The notes beneath the pieces were generated by a model. That model did not search any database, had not been told where the DNA came from, and was given only the letters and a program-made list of their open reading frames with translations. The position numbers and the translations under genes are program-made. DNA of 64,000 bases from Sulfolobus acidocaldarius SUSAZ (lineage in GTDB: Archaea; Thermoproteota; Thermoprotei_A; Sulfolobales; Sulfolobaceae): positions 1-64,000 of the forward strand of contig CP006977.1 of the NCBI GenBank assembly GCA_000508305.1. Direction: 5' to 3'. Positions 16,734 to 25,680 of this stretch are shown here, in pieces (position 1 is the first letter of the stretch; the number at the start of each line of letters is the position of its first letter).

Positions 16734-18426
16734 TCTTGATCTCCTCGATTACTTCTGGGTCTTCTAGCATACTAGAATCAATTTGTTTTCCTATTAATAA
16801 ATCTCTCAGAGCACGTCTAACCACTTTACCACTCCTAGACTTTGGAAGTCTTTTCACGTAATATATTTTGTCTATAATGTATATGGGACCCAATGAATCC
16901 CTTACCTTGAGGGTAATCTCGTCTTGGTTGACGTTTCCTACAACAAAAACAATTAATTTTTCTCCTTTAACTTCATCAGGTATTCCGACCACTGCAACGT
17001 CTTTAACACCATCTATTTCCATGATCACATTTTCTACCTCTCCACTTGTTATTCTATGACCTGCTACTTTTATCATATCATCTGCTCTACCCACTATCTT
17101 CACATAATTTCCTTCAAGTATTGCAACATCTCCTGTGTCATGATATCCAAATTTCTTAAAATATGACAAAAATCTCTCTTCATCATTTAAAATTCCTGTG
17201 AATTGAGTAGGAAAAGGCGTTTTGCATACTAAGTAACCTGGATTTCCTTTTACGGATCTTCCATCTTCGTCTAAAGTATCTACTACGGCTCCAGGGAACG
17301 GAACACCAGCATAACCTGGTTTTGTCTCGACGCCGTCTAGGGTATATGGTGTTCCTATTATATATCCTAATTCCGTTTGTCCATAAACATCAGTTACTCT
17401 GTCAGCAAATCTCTTAGCATATTCCCATGTTTGTTCATCAAATATTTCACCAGCAGTAGCTATATACTCGACCCTCGGTATTCTTATTTCATATCTTCTT
17501 AACATCCTCAATAACGTGGGTGAAGTGAAGAAAACTTTTGGTCTAATTTCATCTATTATTTTAACTAATCTATCTATGGGATTATCTGGTGCTCCCTCCA
17601 TAAATCCAAATGTAGAACCATGAAGTAATGTACCATACATAACCCTTGAAAAGGTTATCCAGCCAACATCTGCAGTAGTAAATACAGTATCTGTTGGTTT
17701 TAACCCAAATAGTATGTCAAAAACTGTGTAATCTCCAACCATCCATGAGCCATGGGGTAGGATTACTCCCTTAGGCTTTCCTGTAGTACCTGAAGTGTAC
17801 ATTACCTTAAGAGGTTCACTGGATTCAATCTCCTCTACTTTTACATCTTCAGACATGTTTAACAAATCATTTATTTCCTCATTATCGTCTTTTTGCCTAA
17901 ACATGATATTGCCTTTATGGTGCAAAGGTATCTTATTTCCTCTTCTCACAGTGTATTTACTGGTGACTATAATGTCTGGACTGAAATCTTGCAATCTACT
18001 ATTTACAGCTTCCTTCCCAAGTCCTGCAAATATCAGTGAATAAATTGCCCCTATTCTAGCAGATGCAAAAATCGTAGAGAGCGTTTGAATTGAGTTAGGG
18101 GAATATATGGTTATTCTTTTTCCTTTACGTAAACCTAATTTAAGGAGTATTGATGATATGGATTGTACAATTCTTTTTAATTCTTCAAATTTTACGTAAA
18201 TAGCCTTGGAATCCTCAGGGAAAAATACTAGAGCTGTTCCTGTATGCCTATCCACTGTGTTATAAGAAATATTTGTTTTTCCATTTACGAACCAGTTATA
18301 CCTATATTTGTCCTTTTGTTGTAGAACCTTTTCCCATGGTCTAAACCATGTTAGGTTATCTGAAAATCTCTTCCAATATACTTCTGGCTTCTCTAGGGCT
18401 AGTTGGTAGAGTGTAAAATAATCCAT
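16720..18426 (-). CDS. AMP-forming acyl-CoA (acetyl-CoA type) synthetase
   Basis: A 568-residue member of the ANL superfamily. P-loop-like [18 protein letters not shown] (about residues 210-227), [19 protein letters not shown], and the C-terminal [13 protein letters not shown] containing the catalytic and acetylatable Lys. It looks like a short acetyl-/propionyl-CoA synthetase; the first 60 residues match that group ([17 protein letters not shown]). Which acid is used cannot be told. A 17-bp palindrome sits directly before its start (see 18433). Confidence 0.9.
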   Translation of the reverse strand: MDYFTLYQLALEKPEVYWKRFSDNLTWFRPWEKVLQQKDKYRYNWFVNGKTNISYNTVDRHTGTALVFFPEDSKAIYVKFEELKRIVQSISSILLKLGLRKGKRITIYSPNSIQTLSTIFASARIGAIYSLIFAGLGKEAVNSRLQDFSPDIIVTSKYTVRRGNKIPLHHKGNIMFRQKDDNEEINDLLNMSEDVKVEEIESSEPLKVMYTSGTTGKPKGVILPHGSWMVGDYTVFDILFGLKPTDTVFTTADVGWITFSRVMYGTLLHGSTFGFMEGAPDNPIDRLVKIIDEIRPKVFFTSPTLLRMLRRYEIRIPRVEYIATAGEIFDEQTWEYAKRFADRVTDVYGQTELGYIIGTPYTLDGVETKPGYAGVPFPGAVVDTLDEDGRSVKGNPGYLVCKTPFPTQFTGILNDEERFLSYFKKFGYHDTGDVAILEGNYVKIVGRADDMIKVAGHRITSGEVENVIMEIDGVKDVAVVGIPDEVKGEKLIVFVVGNVNQDEITLKVRDSLGPIYIIDKIYYVKRLPKSRSGKVVRRALRDLLIGKQIDSSMLEDPEVIEEIKNDIR

Positions 18427-18432
18427 TTATTA

Positions 18433-18449
18433 GTTAGTCATTGACTAAC
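18433..18449. promoter_or_regulatory. 17-bp perfect palindrome before the acyl-CoA synthetase start
   Basis: The arms GTTAGTCA and TGACTAAC are separated by one base. On the minus strand it covers the nob1 stop codon and ends seven bases before the acyl-CoA synthetase ATG. It might be an operator for a dimeric regulator or an RNA hairpin controlling the start; the sequence alone does not decide. Confidence 0.45.
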
Positions 18450-18914
18450 CTTTATTACTTTATGACCACATATTTCACATATTTTTATATTTTTCATGTA
18501 AGTTTTTCCACATCCTTCACATTTATATATATAATTTTTTTTCTTGTTTATTTTTATATTTAGCTTCACAGAATAATATTTAATATTCATGTGTAAGAGT
18601 AGATTTTGTAATGATAAGTCATCTGTAACTACTAAACTTGGTATTAAATCTAAAGCTAAAGCTGCCACAGATATATCAGTTCTAGAAAGAGATATATCAT
18701 TAATTTTATTCAGAGTTTTAGTCACAGTTATAAGAGATTTTCTTGTAGGTTCAAATATAATAACCTTATTTGACGATATAGCAAGTTCTAAGAGACTAGC
18801 TGATTTAAAATCCTTAACTTCTCTTATAACTTCTTGTGTTGTGTAAACTTTCTCATAAAGATTCTCTAACCCGGCTAAAAAGCCTGCTGTATCGAACACA
18901 ATATTAACGGACAT
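18438..18914 (-). CDS. nob1: Nob1-like rRNA endonuclease (PIN domain plus zinc ribbon)
   Basis: It cuts the 3' end of 16S rRNA precursors in the last step of small-subunit maturation. The PIN domain (residues about 1-105) has IVFDTAGFLAG, the EVIREVKDF acidic helix, and SRTDISVAALAL with VVTDD. The zinc ribbon is CEGC then CEIC near the end. At 158 aa it has the usual archaeal length. I chose the ATG at 18914 because GGTGA lies nine bases before it; a TTG at 18920 is also possible. It overlaps NAD kinase by 11 bases. Confidence 0.92.
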   Translation of the reverse strand: MSVNIVFDTAGFLAGLENLYEKVYTTQEVIREVKDFKSASLLELAISSNKVIIFEPTRKSLITVTKTLNKINDISLSRTDISVAALALDLIPSLVVTDDLSLQNLLLHMNIKYYSVKLNIKINKKKNYIYKCEGCGKTYMKNIKICEICGHKVIKVSQ

Positions 18915-19650
18915 TTCCAAGATTCACCGAGTTGAAGAACCTAAGGATGTTAGCCTTCTTTTCTGAAATCTTGATAGTTATTGCATCGTCCTCATTAGTT
19001 TTAAGATATCCTACTGTTTCACCATCAACTACTATTCTGACACTTTGTGGTCTCCCTTTATCCTCCAATTTTATTGAAAGCTCTTCATTGTCAGGTAAAA
19101 TTAGTGCTCTTATGTCAGGTGTTAGACAGTTTAAAAATGAAACATTAATAGCGTTCACTTTTCTATGCACAACAATCCTATTTGCTGCATAACCCCATGC
19201 CCAACTTCCCTGGGTGGTGGAAACTAGTATTCCGTCGCCTTCAAAAATAATTTTGTTGGATTCAAATAGGATACTTCCATATATAGTCTCAGGAAGATCA
19301 AATAATATTGCAATATCATTAAATGCGATGTCCTTTACATACTTCGATTTAGCCTCTAGCAACTTATATTCCTCTACTTTATAATCTCTGTTTTTGAGCT
19401 TCAATAACATCTCTTTTGATTGCCCTGGTTCGACATCAAATAGGGCAGATCTTCTTCCACTTTTTATACCAATTATGGGTTTTCCTAATTTTACATATCT
19501 CAATAATGTTCCATCTCCTCCAACAACTACTATGGCATCTTCCGTCTCGTCCTCTACAATTTTAAATCCCATATCAATAGCTATCTTTTTTATGTTGCTT
19601 GCTATCTCTTTGGCATCCTTAGTATCCTTTGACACTACTCTGAGTCTCAT
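18904..19650 (-). CDS. nadK: NAD kinase
   Basis: It phosphorylates NAD+ to NADP+. The GGDGT motif is in VVVGGDGTLLRYV (residues about 42-54); FNDIAILFDLP corresponds to the NE/D substrate-binding motif, followed by EGDGILVSTTQGSWAWGYAA. The length (248 aa) is typical of archaeal enzymes. It forms a minus-strand operon with the upstream membrane protein (8 bp) and the downstream nob1 (overlap). Confidence 0.95.
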   Translation of the reverse strand: MRLRVVSKDTKDAKEIASNIKKIAIDMGFKIVEDETEDAIVVVGGDGTLLRYVKLGKPIIGIKSGRRSALFDVEPGQSKEMLLKLKNRDYKVEEYKLLEAKSKYVKDIAFNDIAILFDLPETIYGSILFESNKIIFEGDGILVSTTQGSWAWGYAANRIVVHRKVNAINVSFLNCLTPDIRALILPDNEELSIKLEDKGRPQSVRIVVDGETVGYLKTNEDDAITIKISEKKANILRFFNSVNLGNVR

Positions 19651-19658
19651 AATTTAAC

Positions 19659-20012
19659 TTACCCTGAGTTAGATTTTAAAATAATTACATTAGTGCTGGA
19701 TATTAGGCTTTCGTTAACTAGTTCTATTTCTCCATAATGATTAATTAATCTTATTTTATAGATACGCTGTTTTGTTCCCTTGTATTTTAGTGTTAACCAA
19801 CCTGTAGTTAATATTGTTGTCTTTCCTGTTACTTGAATTTTTACGCTTTGTTTTGGTTTTAATTTTATCTCTAATTTTTGAGGGTTCTCTCCTGCGTACT
19901 CTATTGCAGCTTTGGTTATTTTCCTAGAATATACGAACCACATCTGTACAAGTATCATTAATCCAATAATATATATTGGCAGTAGCAATAGGATGAAGTT
20001 TTCAGTGAGCAA
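19659..20012 (-). CDS. Single-span membrane protein
   Basis: A 117-residue protein with one N-terminal hydrophobic segment (residues about 6-28, starting FILLLLPIYIIG) and a basic, beta-rich cytoplasmic or external domain with a KLKPKQSVKIQVTGKTTIL stretch. The start is TTG. It is the first gene of the nadK-nob1 run. No function is recognised. Confidence 0.65.
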   Translation of the reverse strand: MLTENFILLLLPIYIIGLMILVQMWFVYSRKITKAAIEYAGENPQKLEIKLKPKQSVKIQVTGKTTILTTGWLTLKYKGTKQRIYKIRLINHYGEIELVNESLISSTNVIILKSNSG

Positions 20013-20091
20013 ATGTATTTCCCAATCAAGTTTAAAATCAAAGAATTAAAGTTTAAATAGTATAAGCCACAATCAAAATCCGGGGACTACT

Positions 20092-21093
20092 TTGACGGAA
20101 TATGACATGGTTATTATAGGTGGTGGTCCTATAGGACTTTACGCTACATTTTATGCAGGATTAAGGGATATGAGAGCTTTGGTAATTGATGCCCAAGACG
20201 AATTAGGTGGACAACTGGTTACCTTATATCCAGAAAAGGTAGTTTATGATGTAGGTGGTTATCCTGGAATTTTAGCTTATGATTTAGCGCAAAACCTGAT
20301 TGAACAGGCAAAGATGTTCTCTCCAGATATTAGAATAAATGAATGGGCTGATATGATTGAAAGAACTCCAGATAATATGTGGATTATAAAAACCGATAAA
20401 GGAGGAGCCTTTAAGACCAAGACAATTCTTATTGCAGCTGGAATTGGAAAAATAATACCGTCAAGACTTAATGCCAAAGGAGAAATAGAGTACGAGAATA
20501 AAGGAGTATACTATACCGTGAGAAGAAAGAGGGATTTTGAGGGAAAAAGAATACTAATAGTAGGAGGAGGGGATTCTGCAGTAGATTGGGCTTTAACATT
20601 ATCACCAGTTGCAAAATCAGTTACTCTTATACATAGGAGAGATCAGTTTAGAGCACATGAAAGAAGTGTAAAACAGATGTTCCAAGTAGCTACGGTTTAT
20701 ACTTGGCACGAGTTGAAGGAAGTAAAGGGGGATGGAAGTAAGGTTACCCAGGCTGTAATATTTGATAATAGGACAAAGGAGGAGAAAACGCTAGATGTTG
20801 ATGCTGTAATAATAAGTATTGGACATAAGGGAGATCTAGGAAATATGGTCAAATGGGGTTTGAACATGAAAGGAAGGAGCATTACGGTAAATGGTAAAAT
20901 GGAAACAAACTTAGCTGGTGTTTACGCTGCTGGTGATATCGTAGAGCAAGAGGGTACACCAAAACTTGCCTTGATAGCTACAGGATTTGCTCAAGCCGCT
21001 ATAGCAGTGAGTGTAGCTAAGAAGTACATAGACCCTAATGCATCAGTGTTTGCAGGACATAGTTCAGAAATGGATAACAAGTTTAAGAAATGA
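20092..21093 (+). CDS. Ferredoxin--NADP reductase, thioredoxin-reductase-like fold
   Basis: A 333-residue FAD/NAD(P)-binding flavoprotein. FAD site GGGPIGLYA (residues 10-18), NAD(P) site [12 protein letters not shown] (about 155-166) and a second FAD motif [10 protein letters not shown]. The position that carries CxxC in thioredoxin reductases reads [11 protein letters not shown] and the whole protein has no cysteine, so it belongs to the ferredoxin/flavodoxin--NADP reductase type. It probably moves electrons between ferredoxin and NADP(H) in the cytoplasm. TTG start; TATA-like TTTAAATA lies near 20050-20057. It overlaps the next gene by 4 bases. Confidence 0.92.
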   Translation: MTEYDMVIIGGGPIGLYATFYAGLRDMRALVIDAQDELGGQLVTLYPEKVVYDVGGYPGILAYDLAQNLIEQAKMFSPDIRINEWADMIERTPDNMWIIKTDKGGAFKTKTILIAAGIGKIIPSRLNAKGEIEYENKGVYYTVRRKRDFEGKRILIVGGGDSAVDWALTLSPVAKSVTLIHRRDQFRAHERSVKQMFQVATVYTWHELKEVKGDGSKVTQAVIFDNRTKEEKTLDVDAVIISIGHKGDLGNMVKWGLNMKGRSITVNGKMETNLAGVYAAGDIVEQEGTPKLALIATGFAQAAIAVSVAKKYIDPNASVFAGHSSEMDNKFKK

Positions 21094-21980
21094 AGTGCAT
21101 TAAAGTACATAAAGACGAATTAAATAAAGTCATAGAGCAGGTACATGTAAATCCATTTTTTAAAGTATATTATAGTAAGGATTATGCGTATATACCTATT
21201 TATGAGGAAATTTCAGGCTATGATATTATCGAATGTAATCCGCCTCGTAAGACTCCAAAACTAAATGAGATTATAAACGGTGTTAGAAGTTATTACGTTA
21301 TAGGAGACATAGCGTTAGTAACCCCCAAGATAAATATAGACAAGGAATTGTTGGCTAAAACAATAATGGAAACTAACCCTAGGATTAAATCTGTTTTCAT
21401 AAGAAAAAAAGTTAAAGGAGAATTAAGAGTAAATCAGATAGAATTTGCAGGGGGAGAAAATAAAACTCAAACTATATATAAAGAAAACGGTCTGAGATTC
21501 TTAGTTGATATAAATAAGGTTTATGTAAACCCATCAATGTCAAACGAAAGGCAGAAGATCGTTAATGAGATAGAATGTGGTAAAATAGTTGACCTATTTA
21601 CAGGTTATGGCGCTATTGCGATCCATTTAGCAAGAAAGTGTGGGTATATAGTTGCTGGAGATCTAAACTTAGAAGGTCTATTACTTTTGAAAGAATCTAT
21701 TAACTATAATAAATTAAAAGGAGAAATAGACGTTGTTAATTATGATGCTAGGTATCTACCATTTAGAGATAAAACATTCGATTTAGGAATTGCTGATAAT
21801 CCGACTATAATTAGTCAATTTAAAGAGGAAATATGTAGGGTATGCAAAGAGGCAATTTTTTACATACTAGCTCATAGCACGGAGGAAGCTTGTAATCTCA
21901 TAGGATTAACTAATTGGGTTAAGGTTAACGATTACTCTAAAGATCTCTTCATCTTTAAGGGGAGAATCAGATGTCAATAA
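21090..21980 (+). CDS. Trm5/Taw2-like tRNA methyltransferase-fold protein
   Basis: A 296-residue class I methyltransferase-like protein. [20 protein letters not shown] followed by ERQKIV is the Trm5/Taw2 signature and [16 protein letters not shown] is SAM motif I (residues about 166-181). Motif IV, usually NPP, is here ADNPTI, a departure from Trm5. Trm5 makes m1G37 and Taw2 makes a wybutosine intermediate in archaeal tRNA-Phe; which activity, if either, cannot be decided. It overlaps the FNR gene by 4 bases and the convergent DUF371 gene by 75. Confidence 0.8.
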   Translation: MKCIKVHKDELNKVIEQVHVNPFFKVYYSKDYAYIPIYEEISGYDIIECNPPRKTPKLNEIINGVRSYYVIGDIALVTPKINIDKELLAKTIMETNPRIKSVFIRKKVKGELRVNQIEFAGGENKTQTIYKENGLRFLVDINKVYVNPSMSNERQKIVNEIECGKIVDLFTGYGAIAIHLARKCGYIVAGDLNLEGLLLLKESINYNKLKGEIDVVNYDARYLPFRDKTFDLGIADNPTIISQFKEEICRVCKEAIFYILAHSTEEACNLIGLTNWVKVNDYSKDLFIFKGRIRCQ

Positions 21981-22388
21981 TATAGCTACCATATTGCTCT
22001 GATTTGTTCTAAGTTTCCTGACAATTTCCCTATTAATGTCATTAGCAGATTTATCAGAATTAATCATTACCGTAGCTTCGCATATGTAATTGGACTTTCT
22101 GAAAATCATTCTATTTGGGTCAGTCAATTTTAATTTAGACGATCCCCTTCCACGTATAATATCTGTAAGTCCTTCAACATGAATTACTAGATATACATAA
22201 GTTTCATCCCTTTTAAGTAGGTTTTTAGTTTCCTCTGAAATATCCTTTGCACCTTTATCTGAAAGTATCCCAATGATGCAGTCTCCTCTAGGAGTTAAAT
22301 AATCATCTTTTGTAATCTCAAGTGTAGTTCTGTGTTTCGCTCTAACATTAAAATGTCCTTTTGCCTTAATTACATCAAACTTGATCAT
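21906..22388 (-). CDS. DUF371 family protein
   Basis: A 160-residue conserved archaeal protein. KGHFNVRAKHRTTLEITKDD and LTPRGDCIIGILSDKGAKD are the DUF371 hallmark regions. The structure and function are not known to me. It overlaps the CRM-protein gene by 14 bases on the same strand, next to RNase P and Nep1 genes, so a link to RNA metabolism is plausible by context only. Confidence 0.85.
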   Translation of the reverse strand: MIKFDVIKAKGHFNVRAKHRTTLEITKDDYLTPRGDCIIGILSDKGAKDISEETKNLLKRDETYVYLVIHVEGLTDIIRGRGSSKLKLTDPNRMIFRKSNYICEATVMINSDKSANDINREIVRKLRTNQSNMVAILLTSDSPLKDEEIFRVIVNLNPIS

Positions 22389-22638
22389 CTTTATCTTCCT
22401 TAACTAGAATAAATGTGTAGCCCCTAACTTCTACTAATTTTGCATTTACCTTATCTGCAACTTCTTTAGCGAACGACTTTCTATCTTCAACATCAGCTCC
22501 TATTCTTATTTTCACAACCTTATGTTCTTTCAATCGTCTCTTTATTTCGTTTACCATTCCTTCATTGAGTCCTTTCTTGCCTATTCTTATGTCCGGGTGG
22601 GATGCCTTTACCCTCTTTACTATCTCTTTTAAGCTCAT
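22375..22638 (-). CDS. YhbY/CRM-domain RNA-binding protein
   Basis: An 87-residue CRM-fold protein. IRIGKKGLNEGMVNEIKRRL is the classical YhbY signature with the exposed IGKKGL loop, and the C-terminal strand follows. YhbY-type proteins bind pre-50S rRNA. I chose the ATG at 22638 (MSLKEI); GTG at 22656 is possible. Either way, it begins well inside the RNase P gene: the two overlap on the same strand in different frames by 77 bp or more. Confidence 0.85.
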   Translation of the reverse strand: MSLKEIVKRVKASHPDIRIGKKGLNEGMVNEIKRRLKEHKVVKIRIGADVEDRKSFAKEVADKVNAKLVEVRGYTFILVKEDKDDQV

Positions 22639-22918
22639 ATCTTCTGACCCATCCACATAATAAACATGTTCTTATAACAACTTTATTTTTTATTCTCCTT
22701 CTCTCCGTCAATCCTATAACCAGTGGTACGTAACAATTTCTACATATATTATGCTTATATTCTATAGGAATTCTGAATCTGAATTTACGTGAATACGTGA
22801 TAGCCAATTTTGTATATTCTCTGGCAAGCTGATACTCTCTATTCTTCGTCATATCAATTGCCATCTCAATGAGTTCTAATGACCTCCTCTTATAGGGTTT
22901 TAAATTTTTTACCTTCAT
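22562..22918 (-). CDS. rnp4: RNase P protein component 4 (Rpp21/Rpr2)
   Basis: The zinc-ribbon subunit of archaeal RNase P, which trims tRNA 5' ends. Two Cys pairs, CRNC (residues about 59-62) and CLLC, bind zinc. The helical N-terminus (RSLELIEMAIDM) is typical. The end GHKNRQERTQ is encoded in the same DNA as the start of the CRM gene. The length of 118 aa is usual. The gene is divergent from nep1 with only 18 bp between the starts. Confidence 0.92.
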   Translation of the reverse strand: MKVKNLKPYKRRSLELIEMAIDMTKNREYQLAREYTKLAITYSRKFRFRIPIEYKHNICRNCYVPLVIGLTERRRIKNKVVIRTCLLCGWVRRYELKRDSKEGKGIPPGHKNRQERTQ

Positions 22919-22936
22919 TTTTTAGTATTTTTTATC

Positions 22937-23596
22937 GTGAGATTAAATCTTATATTGTTAGATTCTGCGTTAGAACTTGTTCCTCGAGAGATTATATCTC
23001 ACCCTGCTGTTGTTAAAAATGCTGTAAGAAGGGGTAAAAAGGCAGAAAATACCTTACTTGATATTTCATTGCATTACAAGGCTATGAGAAACTTAGAGAA
23101 TGTGAATAAGAGAGGAAGACCAGATATAGTTCATTTTGCATTATTGTTATTTTTAACCCTTGAAGAGGAGATTAGAGGAGATCTATTTGTACATACAATT
23201 GACGGTAAAATAATATTTGTTGATAGGCAAATGAGACCACCTAAAAACTACAACAGGTTTGTAGGATTAATGGAACAGTTATTGCTAGAGGGCAAAATTC
23301 CTCCAAAGGGTGATAGGTCTCTAATGCAAATTACTAACCTTAAATTAAAGGATCTCTCTAGAAAATACTCTTCTCTAATAGTGTTAAGTGAAAGTGGAAG
23401 AAAAGTAAATCCTACTGATTTATGCAAACTCATTCATCAAAATGTGCTATTTGGAGTAGGTGGATTTGCTCATGGGGATTTTTCATCTGAAGTTAAGGAA
23501 TCGGCTAGTGATTTTCTCTCAATAAGTAAAAATGTTTTAGAAACTCATCAAGTCATATGCAGAGTCTCATTAGCCTGTTCAGGGTTCTTTAGCTGA
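22937..23596 (+). CDS. nep1: Nep1/Emg1 pseudouridine N1-methyltransferase
   Basis: A SPOUT-class methyltransferase that modifies a hypermodified pseudouridine in helix 35 of 16S rRNA and helps ribosome biogenesis. Family signatures: LILLDSALELVP, RRGKKAENTLLD, RGRPDIVHFALL, and near the C-terminus GVGGFAHGDF, the SAM-binding knot region. 219 aa, GTG start. The 3' end overlaps the convergent gene by 18 bp. Confidence 0.95.
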   Translation: MRLNLILLDSALELVPREIISHPAVVKNAVRRGKKAENTLLDISLHYKAMRNLENVNKRGRPDIVHFALLLFLTLEEEIRGDLFVHTIDGKIIFVDRQMRPPKNYNRFVGLMEQLLLEGKIPPKGDRSLMQITNLKLKDLSRKYSSLIVLSESGRKVNPTDLCKLIHQNVLFGVGGFAHGDFSSEVKESASDFLSISKNVLETHQVICRVSLACSGFFS

Positions 23597-24160
23597 TAGT
23601 AATGCTATCTTATAGACTATTATTCCTCCGGGTGTAGCTGAGACTTGATTTACTCTAAAGCCATACTCCTCTAATATTTTTCTAAATATAACAGAAGCAC
23701 AGGTTGTTGACTCTAACCCAAATCCAGAGCCCGTAATTCTTATTACTATTCCGTCTTCGTCCTGTTTGAGAAATACATCCTTAACAGGTAGTATGGTTCT
23801 GATTTTATTATAAATATTTATTATATCATTAAGACCAGTAACCTTGGTTTTTAAGTAAGAAGCTAGCTGTATGCCTGCTGATTCGCATATCTCTGTAACT
23901 CTATTCGAATCATGTTCATATGCTATCCTTATTAGATTTTCAAGATACCACGTGGTCACTGGTATAAGCTCTAAGTCTTTAACTATTTTATAGTACTCAA
24001 TTAAAGATAACAACGTTTCCGCATTTCCCTCTCTAAGTGCCTCAACCATAGCCTGAATAGCTAGATTTGTAACAGCATACATAGTATAGCCTTTTTTCTT
24101 TGCCTCTTGCTCTAATTCTTTCACTAGCTTTTCATCTGCAGCTATATTTATTCTTCCCAA
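23579..24160 (-). CDS. Conserved hypothetical protein with ribbon-helix-helix-like N-terminus
   Basis: A 193-residue protein. Residues about 2-40 (RINIAADEKLVKELEQEA, then a turn and second helix) look like a ribbon-helix-helix DNA-binding unit. The rest is helical up to about 130, then beta strands with GIVIRITGSGFGLESTTCAS and ATPGGIIVYKIAL. The C-terminal domain faintly resembles V4R-type small-molecule domains, but I am not sure. It may be a ligand-responsive regulator; its target is unknown. Confidence 0.7.
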   Translation of the reverse strand: MGRINIAADEKLVKELEQEAKKKGYTMYAVTNLAIQAMVEALREGNAETLLSLIEYYKIVKDLELIPVTTWYLENLIRIAYEHDSNRVTEICESAGIQLASYLKTKVTGLNDIINIYNKIRTILPVKDVFLKQDEDGIVIRITGSGFGLESTTCASVIFRKILEEYGFRVNQVSATPGGIIVYKIALLSAKEP

Positions 24161-24214
24161 TCACTCCCACACTATAAAATAAGAAACTTGAAAAAATAAA
24201 TAGCTTTTCTTTAC

Positions 24215-24262
24215 AACATGAGGGAAGCCTCGCCCTTTATGGCGGGGAGAAATTCAGCAACG
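24215..24262 (+). repeat. TnpB-type right-end hairpin remnant (omega-RNA-like)
   Basis: GAAGCCTCGCCC-TTTAT-GGCGGGGAG forms a 7-bp GC-rich stem (24228-24247) in an AT-rich gap. This resembles closely the conserved 3' end of archaeal IS200/IS605 tnpB genes, where the same DNA is the scaffold of the guide (omega) RNA, as I remember it. No tnpB reading frame remains beside it, so it is probably a relic or a stand-alone structured RNA. Confidence 0.5.
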
Positions 24263-24268
24263 AACGTG

Positions 24269-24415
24269 TTATCTAGGTGTGAAAAATATTATATCAAAGA
24301 CTATAAATAAAATGAAAACTATTATAAAACCTCCAAGATACCAATTATCATATTTGAATAAAGCTTTAATCAGATTTGTAAAAGAATCAATTGAATATTC
24401 TTTATCATTACTCAT
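24269..24415 (-). CDS. Possible 48-residue membrane microprotein
   Basis: An open frame with ATG at 24415 and TAA at 24269-24271. The product starts MSNDKEYSIDSFTNLIKALF, a charged then amphipathic part, followed by one strongly hydrophobic helix (GGFIIVFILFIVFDIIFF) and a short TPR end. It fills the otherwise empty gap. No Shine-Dalgarno sequence is seen. The coding status is uncertain. Confidence 0.4.
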   Translation of the reverse strand: MSNDKEYSIDSFTNLIKALFKYDNWYLGGFIIVFILFIVFDIIFFTPR

Positions 24416-24564
24416 AATATTTTATTTCTACCGGTAAAATTTAAAATTTCCTGTAATCATTATAAATTTTTGGTTTAAGTACAAGTCCTAAACGAAATCT
24501 TAGCTTTAATAATGAAAGAGTAAAGCTGATGAAGATTTCTTACATACTTTATCATCATGAAATC
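24416..24564. other. Rest of the 24161-24564 gap, nothing recognised
   Basis: AT-rich sequence holding the likely promoter region of the 48-residue frame and the 3' flank of the arginine-deiminase-like gene. I see no tRNA, no C/D box set and no open frame beyond about 20 codons. Confidence 0.5.
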
Positions 24565-25680
24565 TCATTCCGTAATTTTGACAATTAAGTTATTAGGTCC
24601 CCTATGATCAGGAGCTAAATTATCCATCTGTATTTTAACTATATCGTATCCCAAATTTTTGAAAATCCCATTGCTACCGTCATCCTTAAGGTCTTTAACC
24701 AATAATGTCTTATCATTAACCTCTAGGAATGATAAAAGACCTTTATTTATATCTTGAACGCTCACATCAATGATTTTTAGGTTAACCTTCCTGAGGAATT
24801 CTCTCAGACTTGTTTTTCCCTTTAAGACGTATTTTTCTCTCTCCCTTTCATAGATGTTCAGTTTGATCTTTTCTGATATATTTAGATTTGTAAGGACATA
24901 ATCTTGAGAGATTAGTCTCAATATAGAAGATAATGGCGTTTCATCTCCGCTAAAGTCCGAAAATACCTCAGCAATTTGTGGAAAATTAAGTGAAAAAAGC
25001 GTTAAAAACCCATCTGCATTAGTTGAGGAAGAGATTTGCGCTAGTAACATTTGATCTCCTAAGATTGTTACATCATCTAAATTTAACAGGGCTGGAGGAT
25101 AGTTTACTAATATTATTTCTTTAGAAAATTTTTCAAGAGTATCTCTAAGGAACTTTGTCATGGCGTTATCAGAAAAAGTTGATGGATAGCTAATGGTCAG
25201 TTTATTTTTAGCGTACATAATATGTCTGTGTAACCAAAGGAGTTCAGCCCTCATGTTGTGAACTAATATTCTATTTTTAGAAACTTTACCCTCCTCATTA
25301 AGGATGATTGAGGGGTTCAAAATAAAGATTTTGCATAATTCCTCCCTGTCGTTATTAACTAAGCTTTTTTTGAGATTATTTTTGCATGACGAATTTTCGA
25401 CGTCTACGCTTATTGTATCATGAATTATATCTAACAACTTATCCTTTTCGGCTATATTACACAGATCTATTACGTCTCCATTTTCCTTTAATATACTTAT
25501 TAGGTTTTCAAATTCGTGCCTTACTAATGTTGCGGGGGCATAATTATTAAATCCGAAATCGAAAGGATTAATTGAAAGAAACTCCCATAATCGTGGATTA
25601 AACATTAAAAACTGTTGCATTATTGATGTGTAAAAACTGATGTATAAAAAATGTTTGTTTTGGTCATGGAAATTTTTCAA
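24565..25680 (-). CDS. Arginine-deiminase-fold-like protein, probably inactive as a deiminase
   Basis: A 371-residue protein. The pattern APATLVRHEFENLISILKEN with GDVIDLCNI resembles the start of arginine deiminases, and the HNMRAELLWLHRHIM and C-terminal DHRGPNNLIVKI regions fall where those enzymes have conserved blocks. The nucleophilic Cys expected near the C-terminus is absent: the last cysteine is in the first third. It may be a degenerate or repurposed guanidino-enzyme. The TTG start overlaps the upstream stop as TTGA; ATG at 25620 is an alternative. The family call is tentative. Confidence 0.5.
   Translation of the reverse strand: MKNFHDQNKHFLYISFYTSIMQQFLMFNPRLWEFLSINPFDFGFNNYAPATLVRHEFENLISILKENGDVIDLCNIAEKDKLLDIIHDTISVDVENSSCKNNLKKSLVNNDREELCKIFILNPSIILNEEGKVSKNRILVHNMRAELLWLHRHIMYAKNKLTISYPSTFSDNAMTKFLRDTLEKFSKEIILVNYPPALLNLDDVTILGDQMLLAQISSSTNADGFLTLFSLNFPQIAEVFSDFSGDETPLSSILRLISQDYVLTNLNISEKIKLNIYEREREKYVLKGKTSLREFLRKVNLKIIDVSVQDINKGLLSFLEVNDKTLLVKDLKDDGSNGIFKNLGYDIVKIQMDNLAPDHRGPNNLIVKITE

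Noticed and set aside
24520-24570. CTGATGA and ATCATCATGA motifs resembling C/D boxes
   Set aside because: No D or D' boxes at guide distance on either strand.
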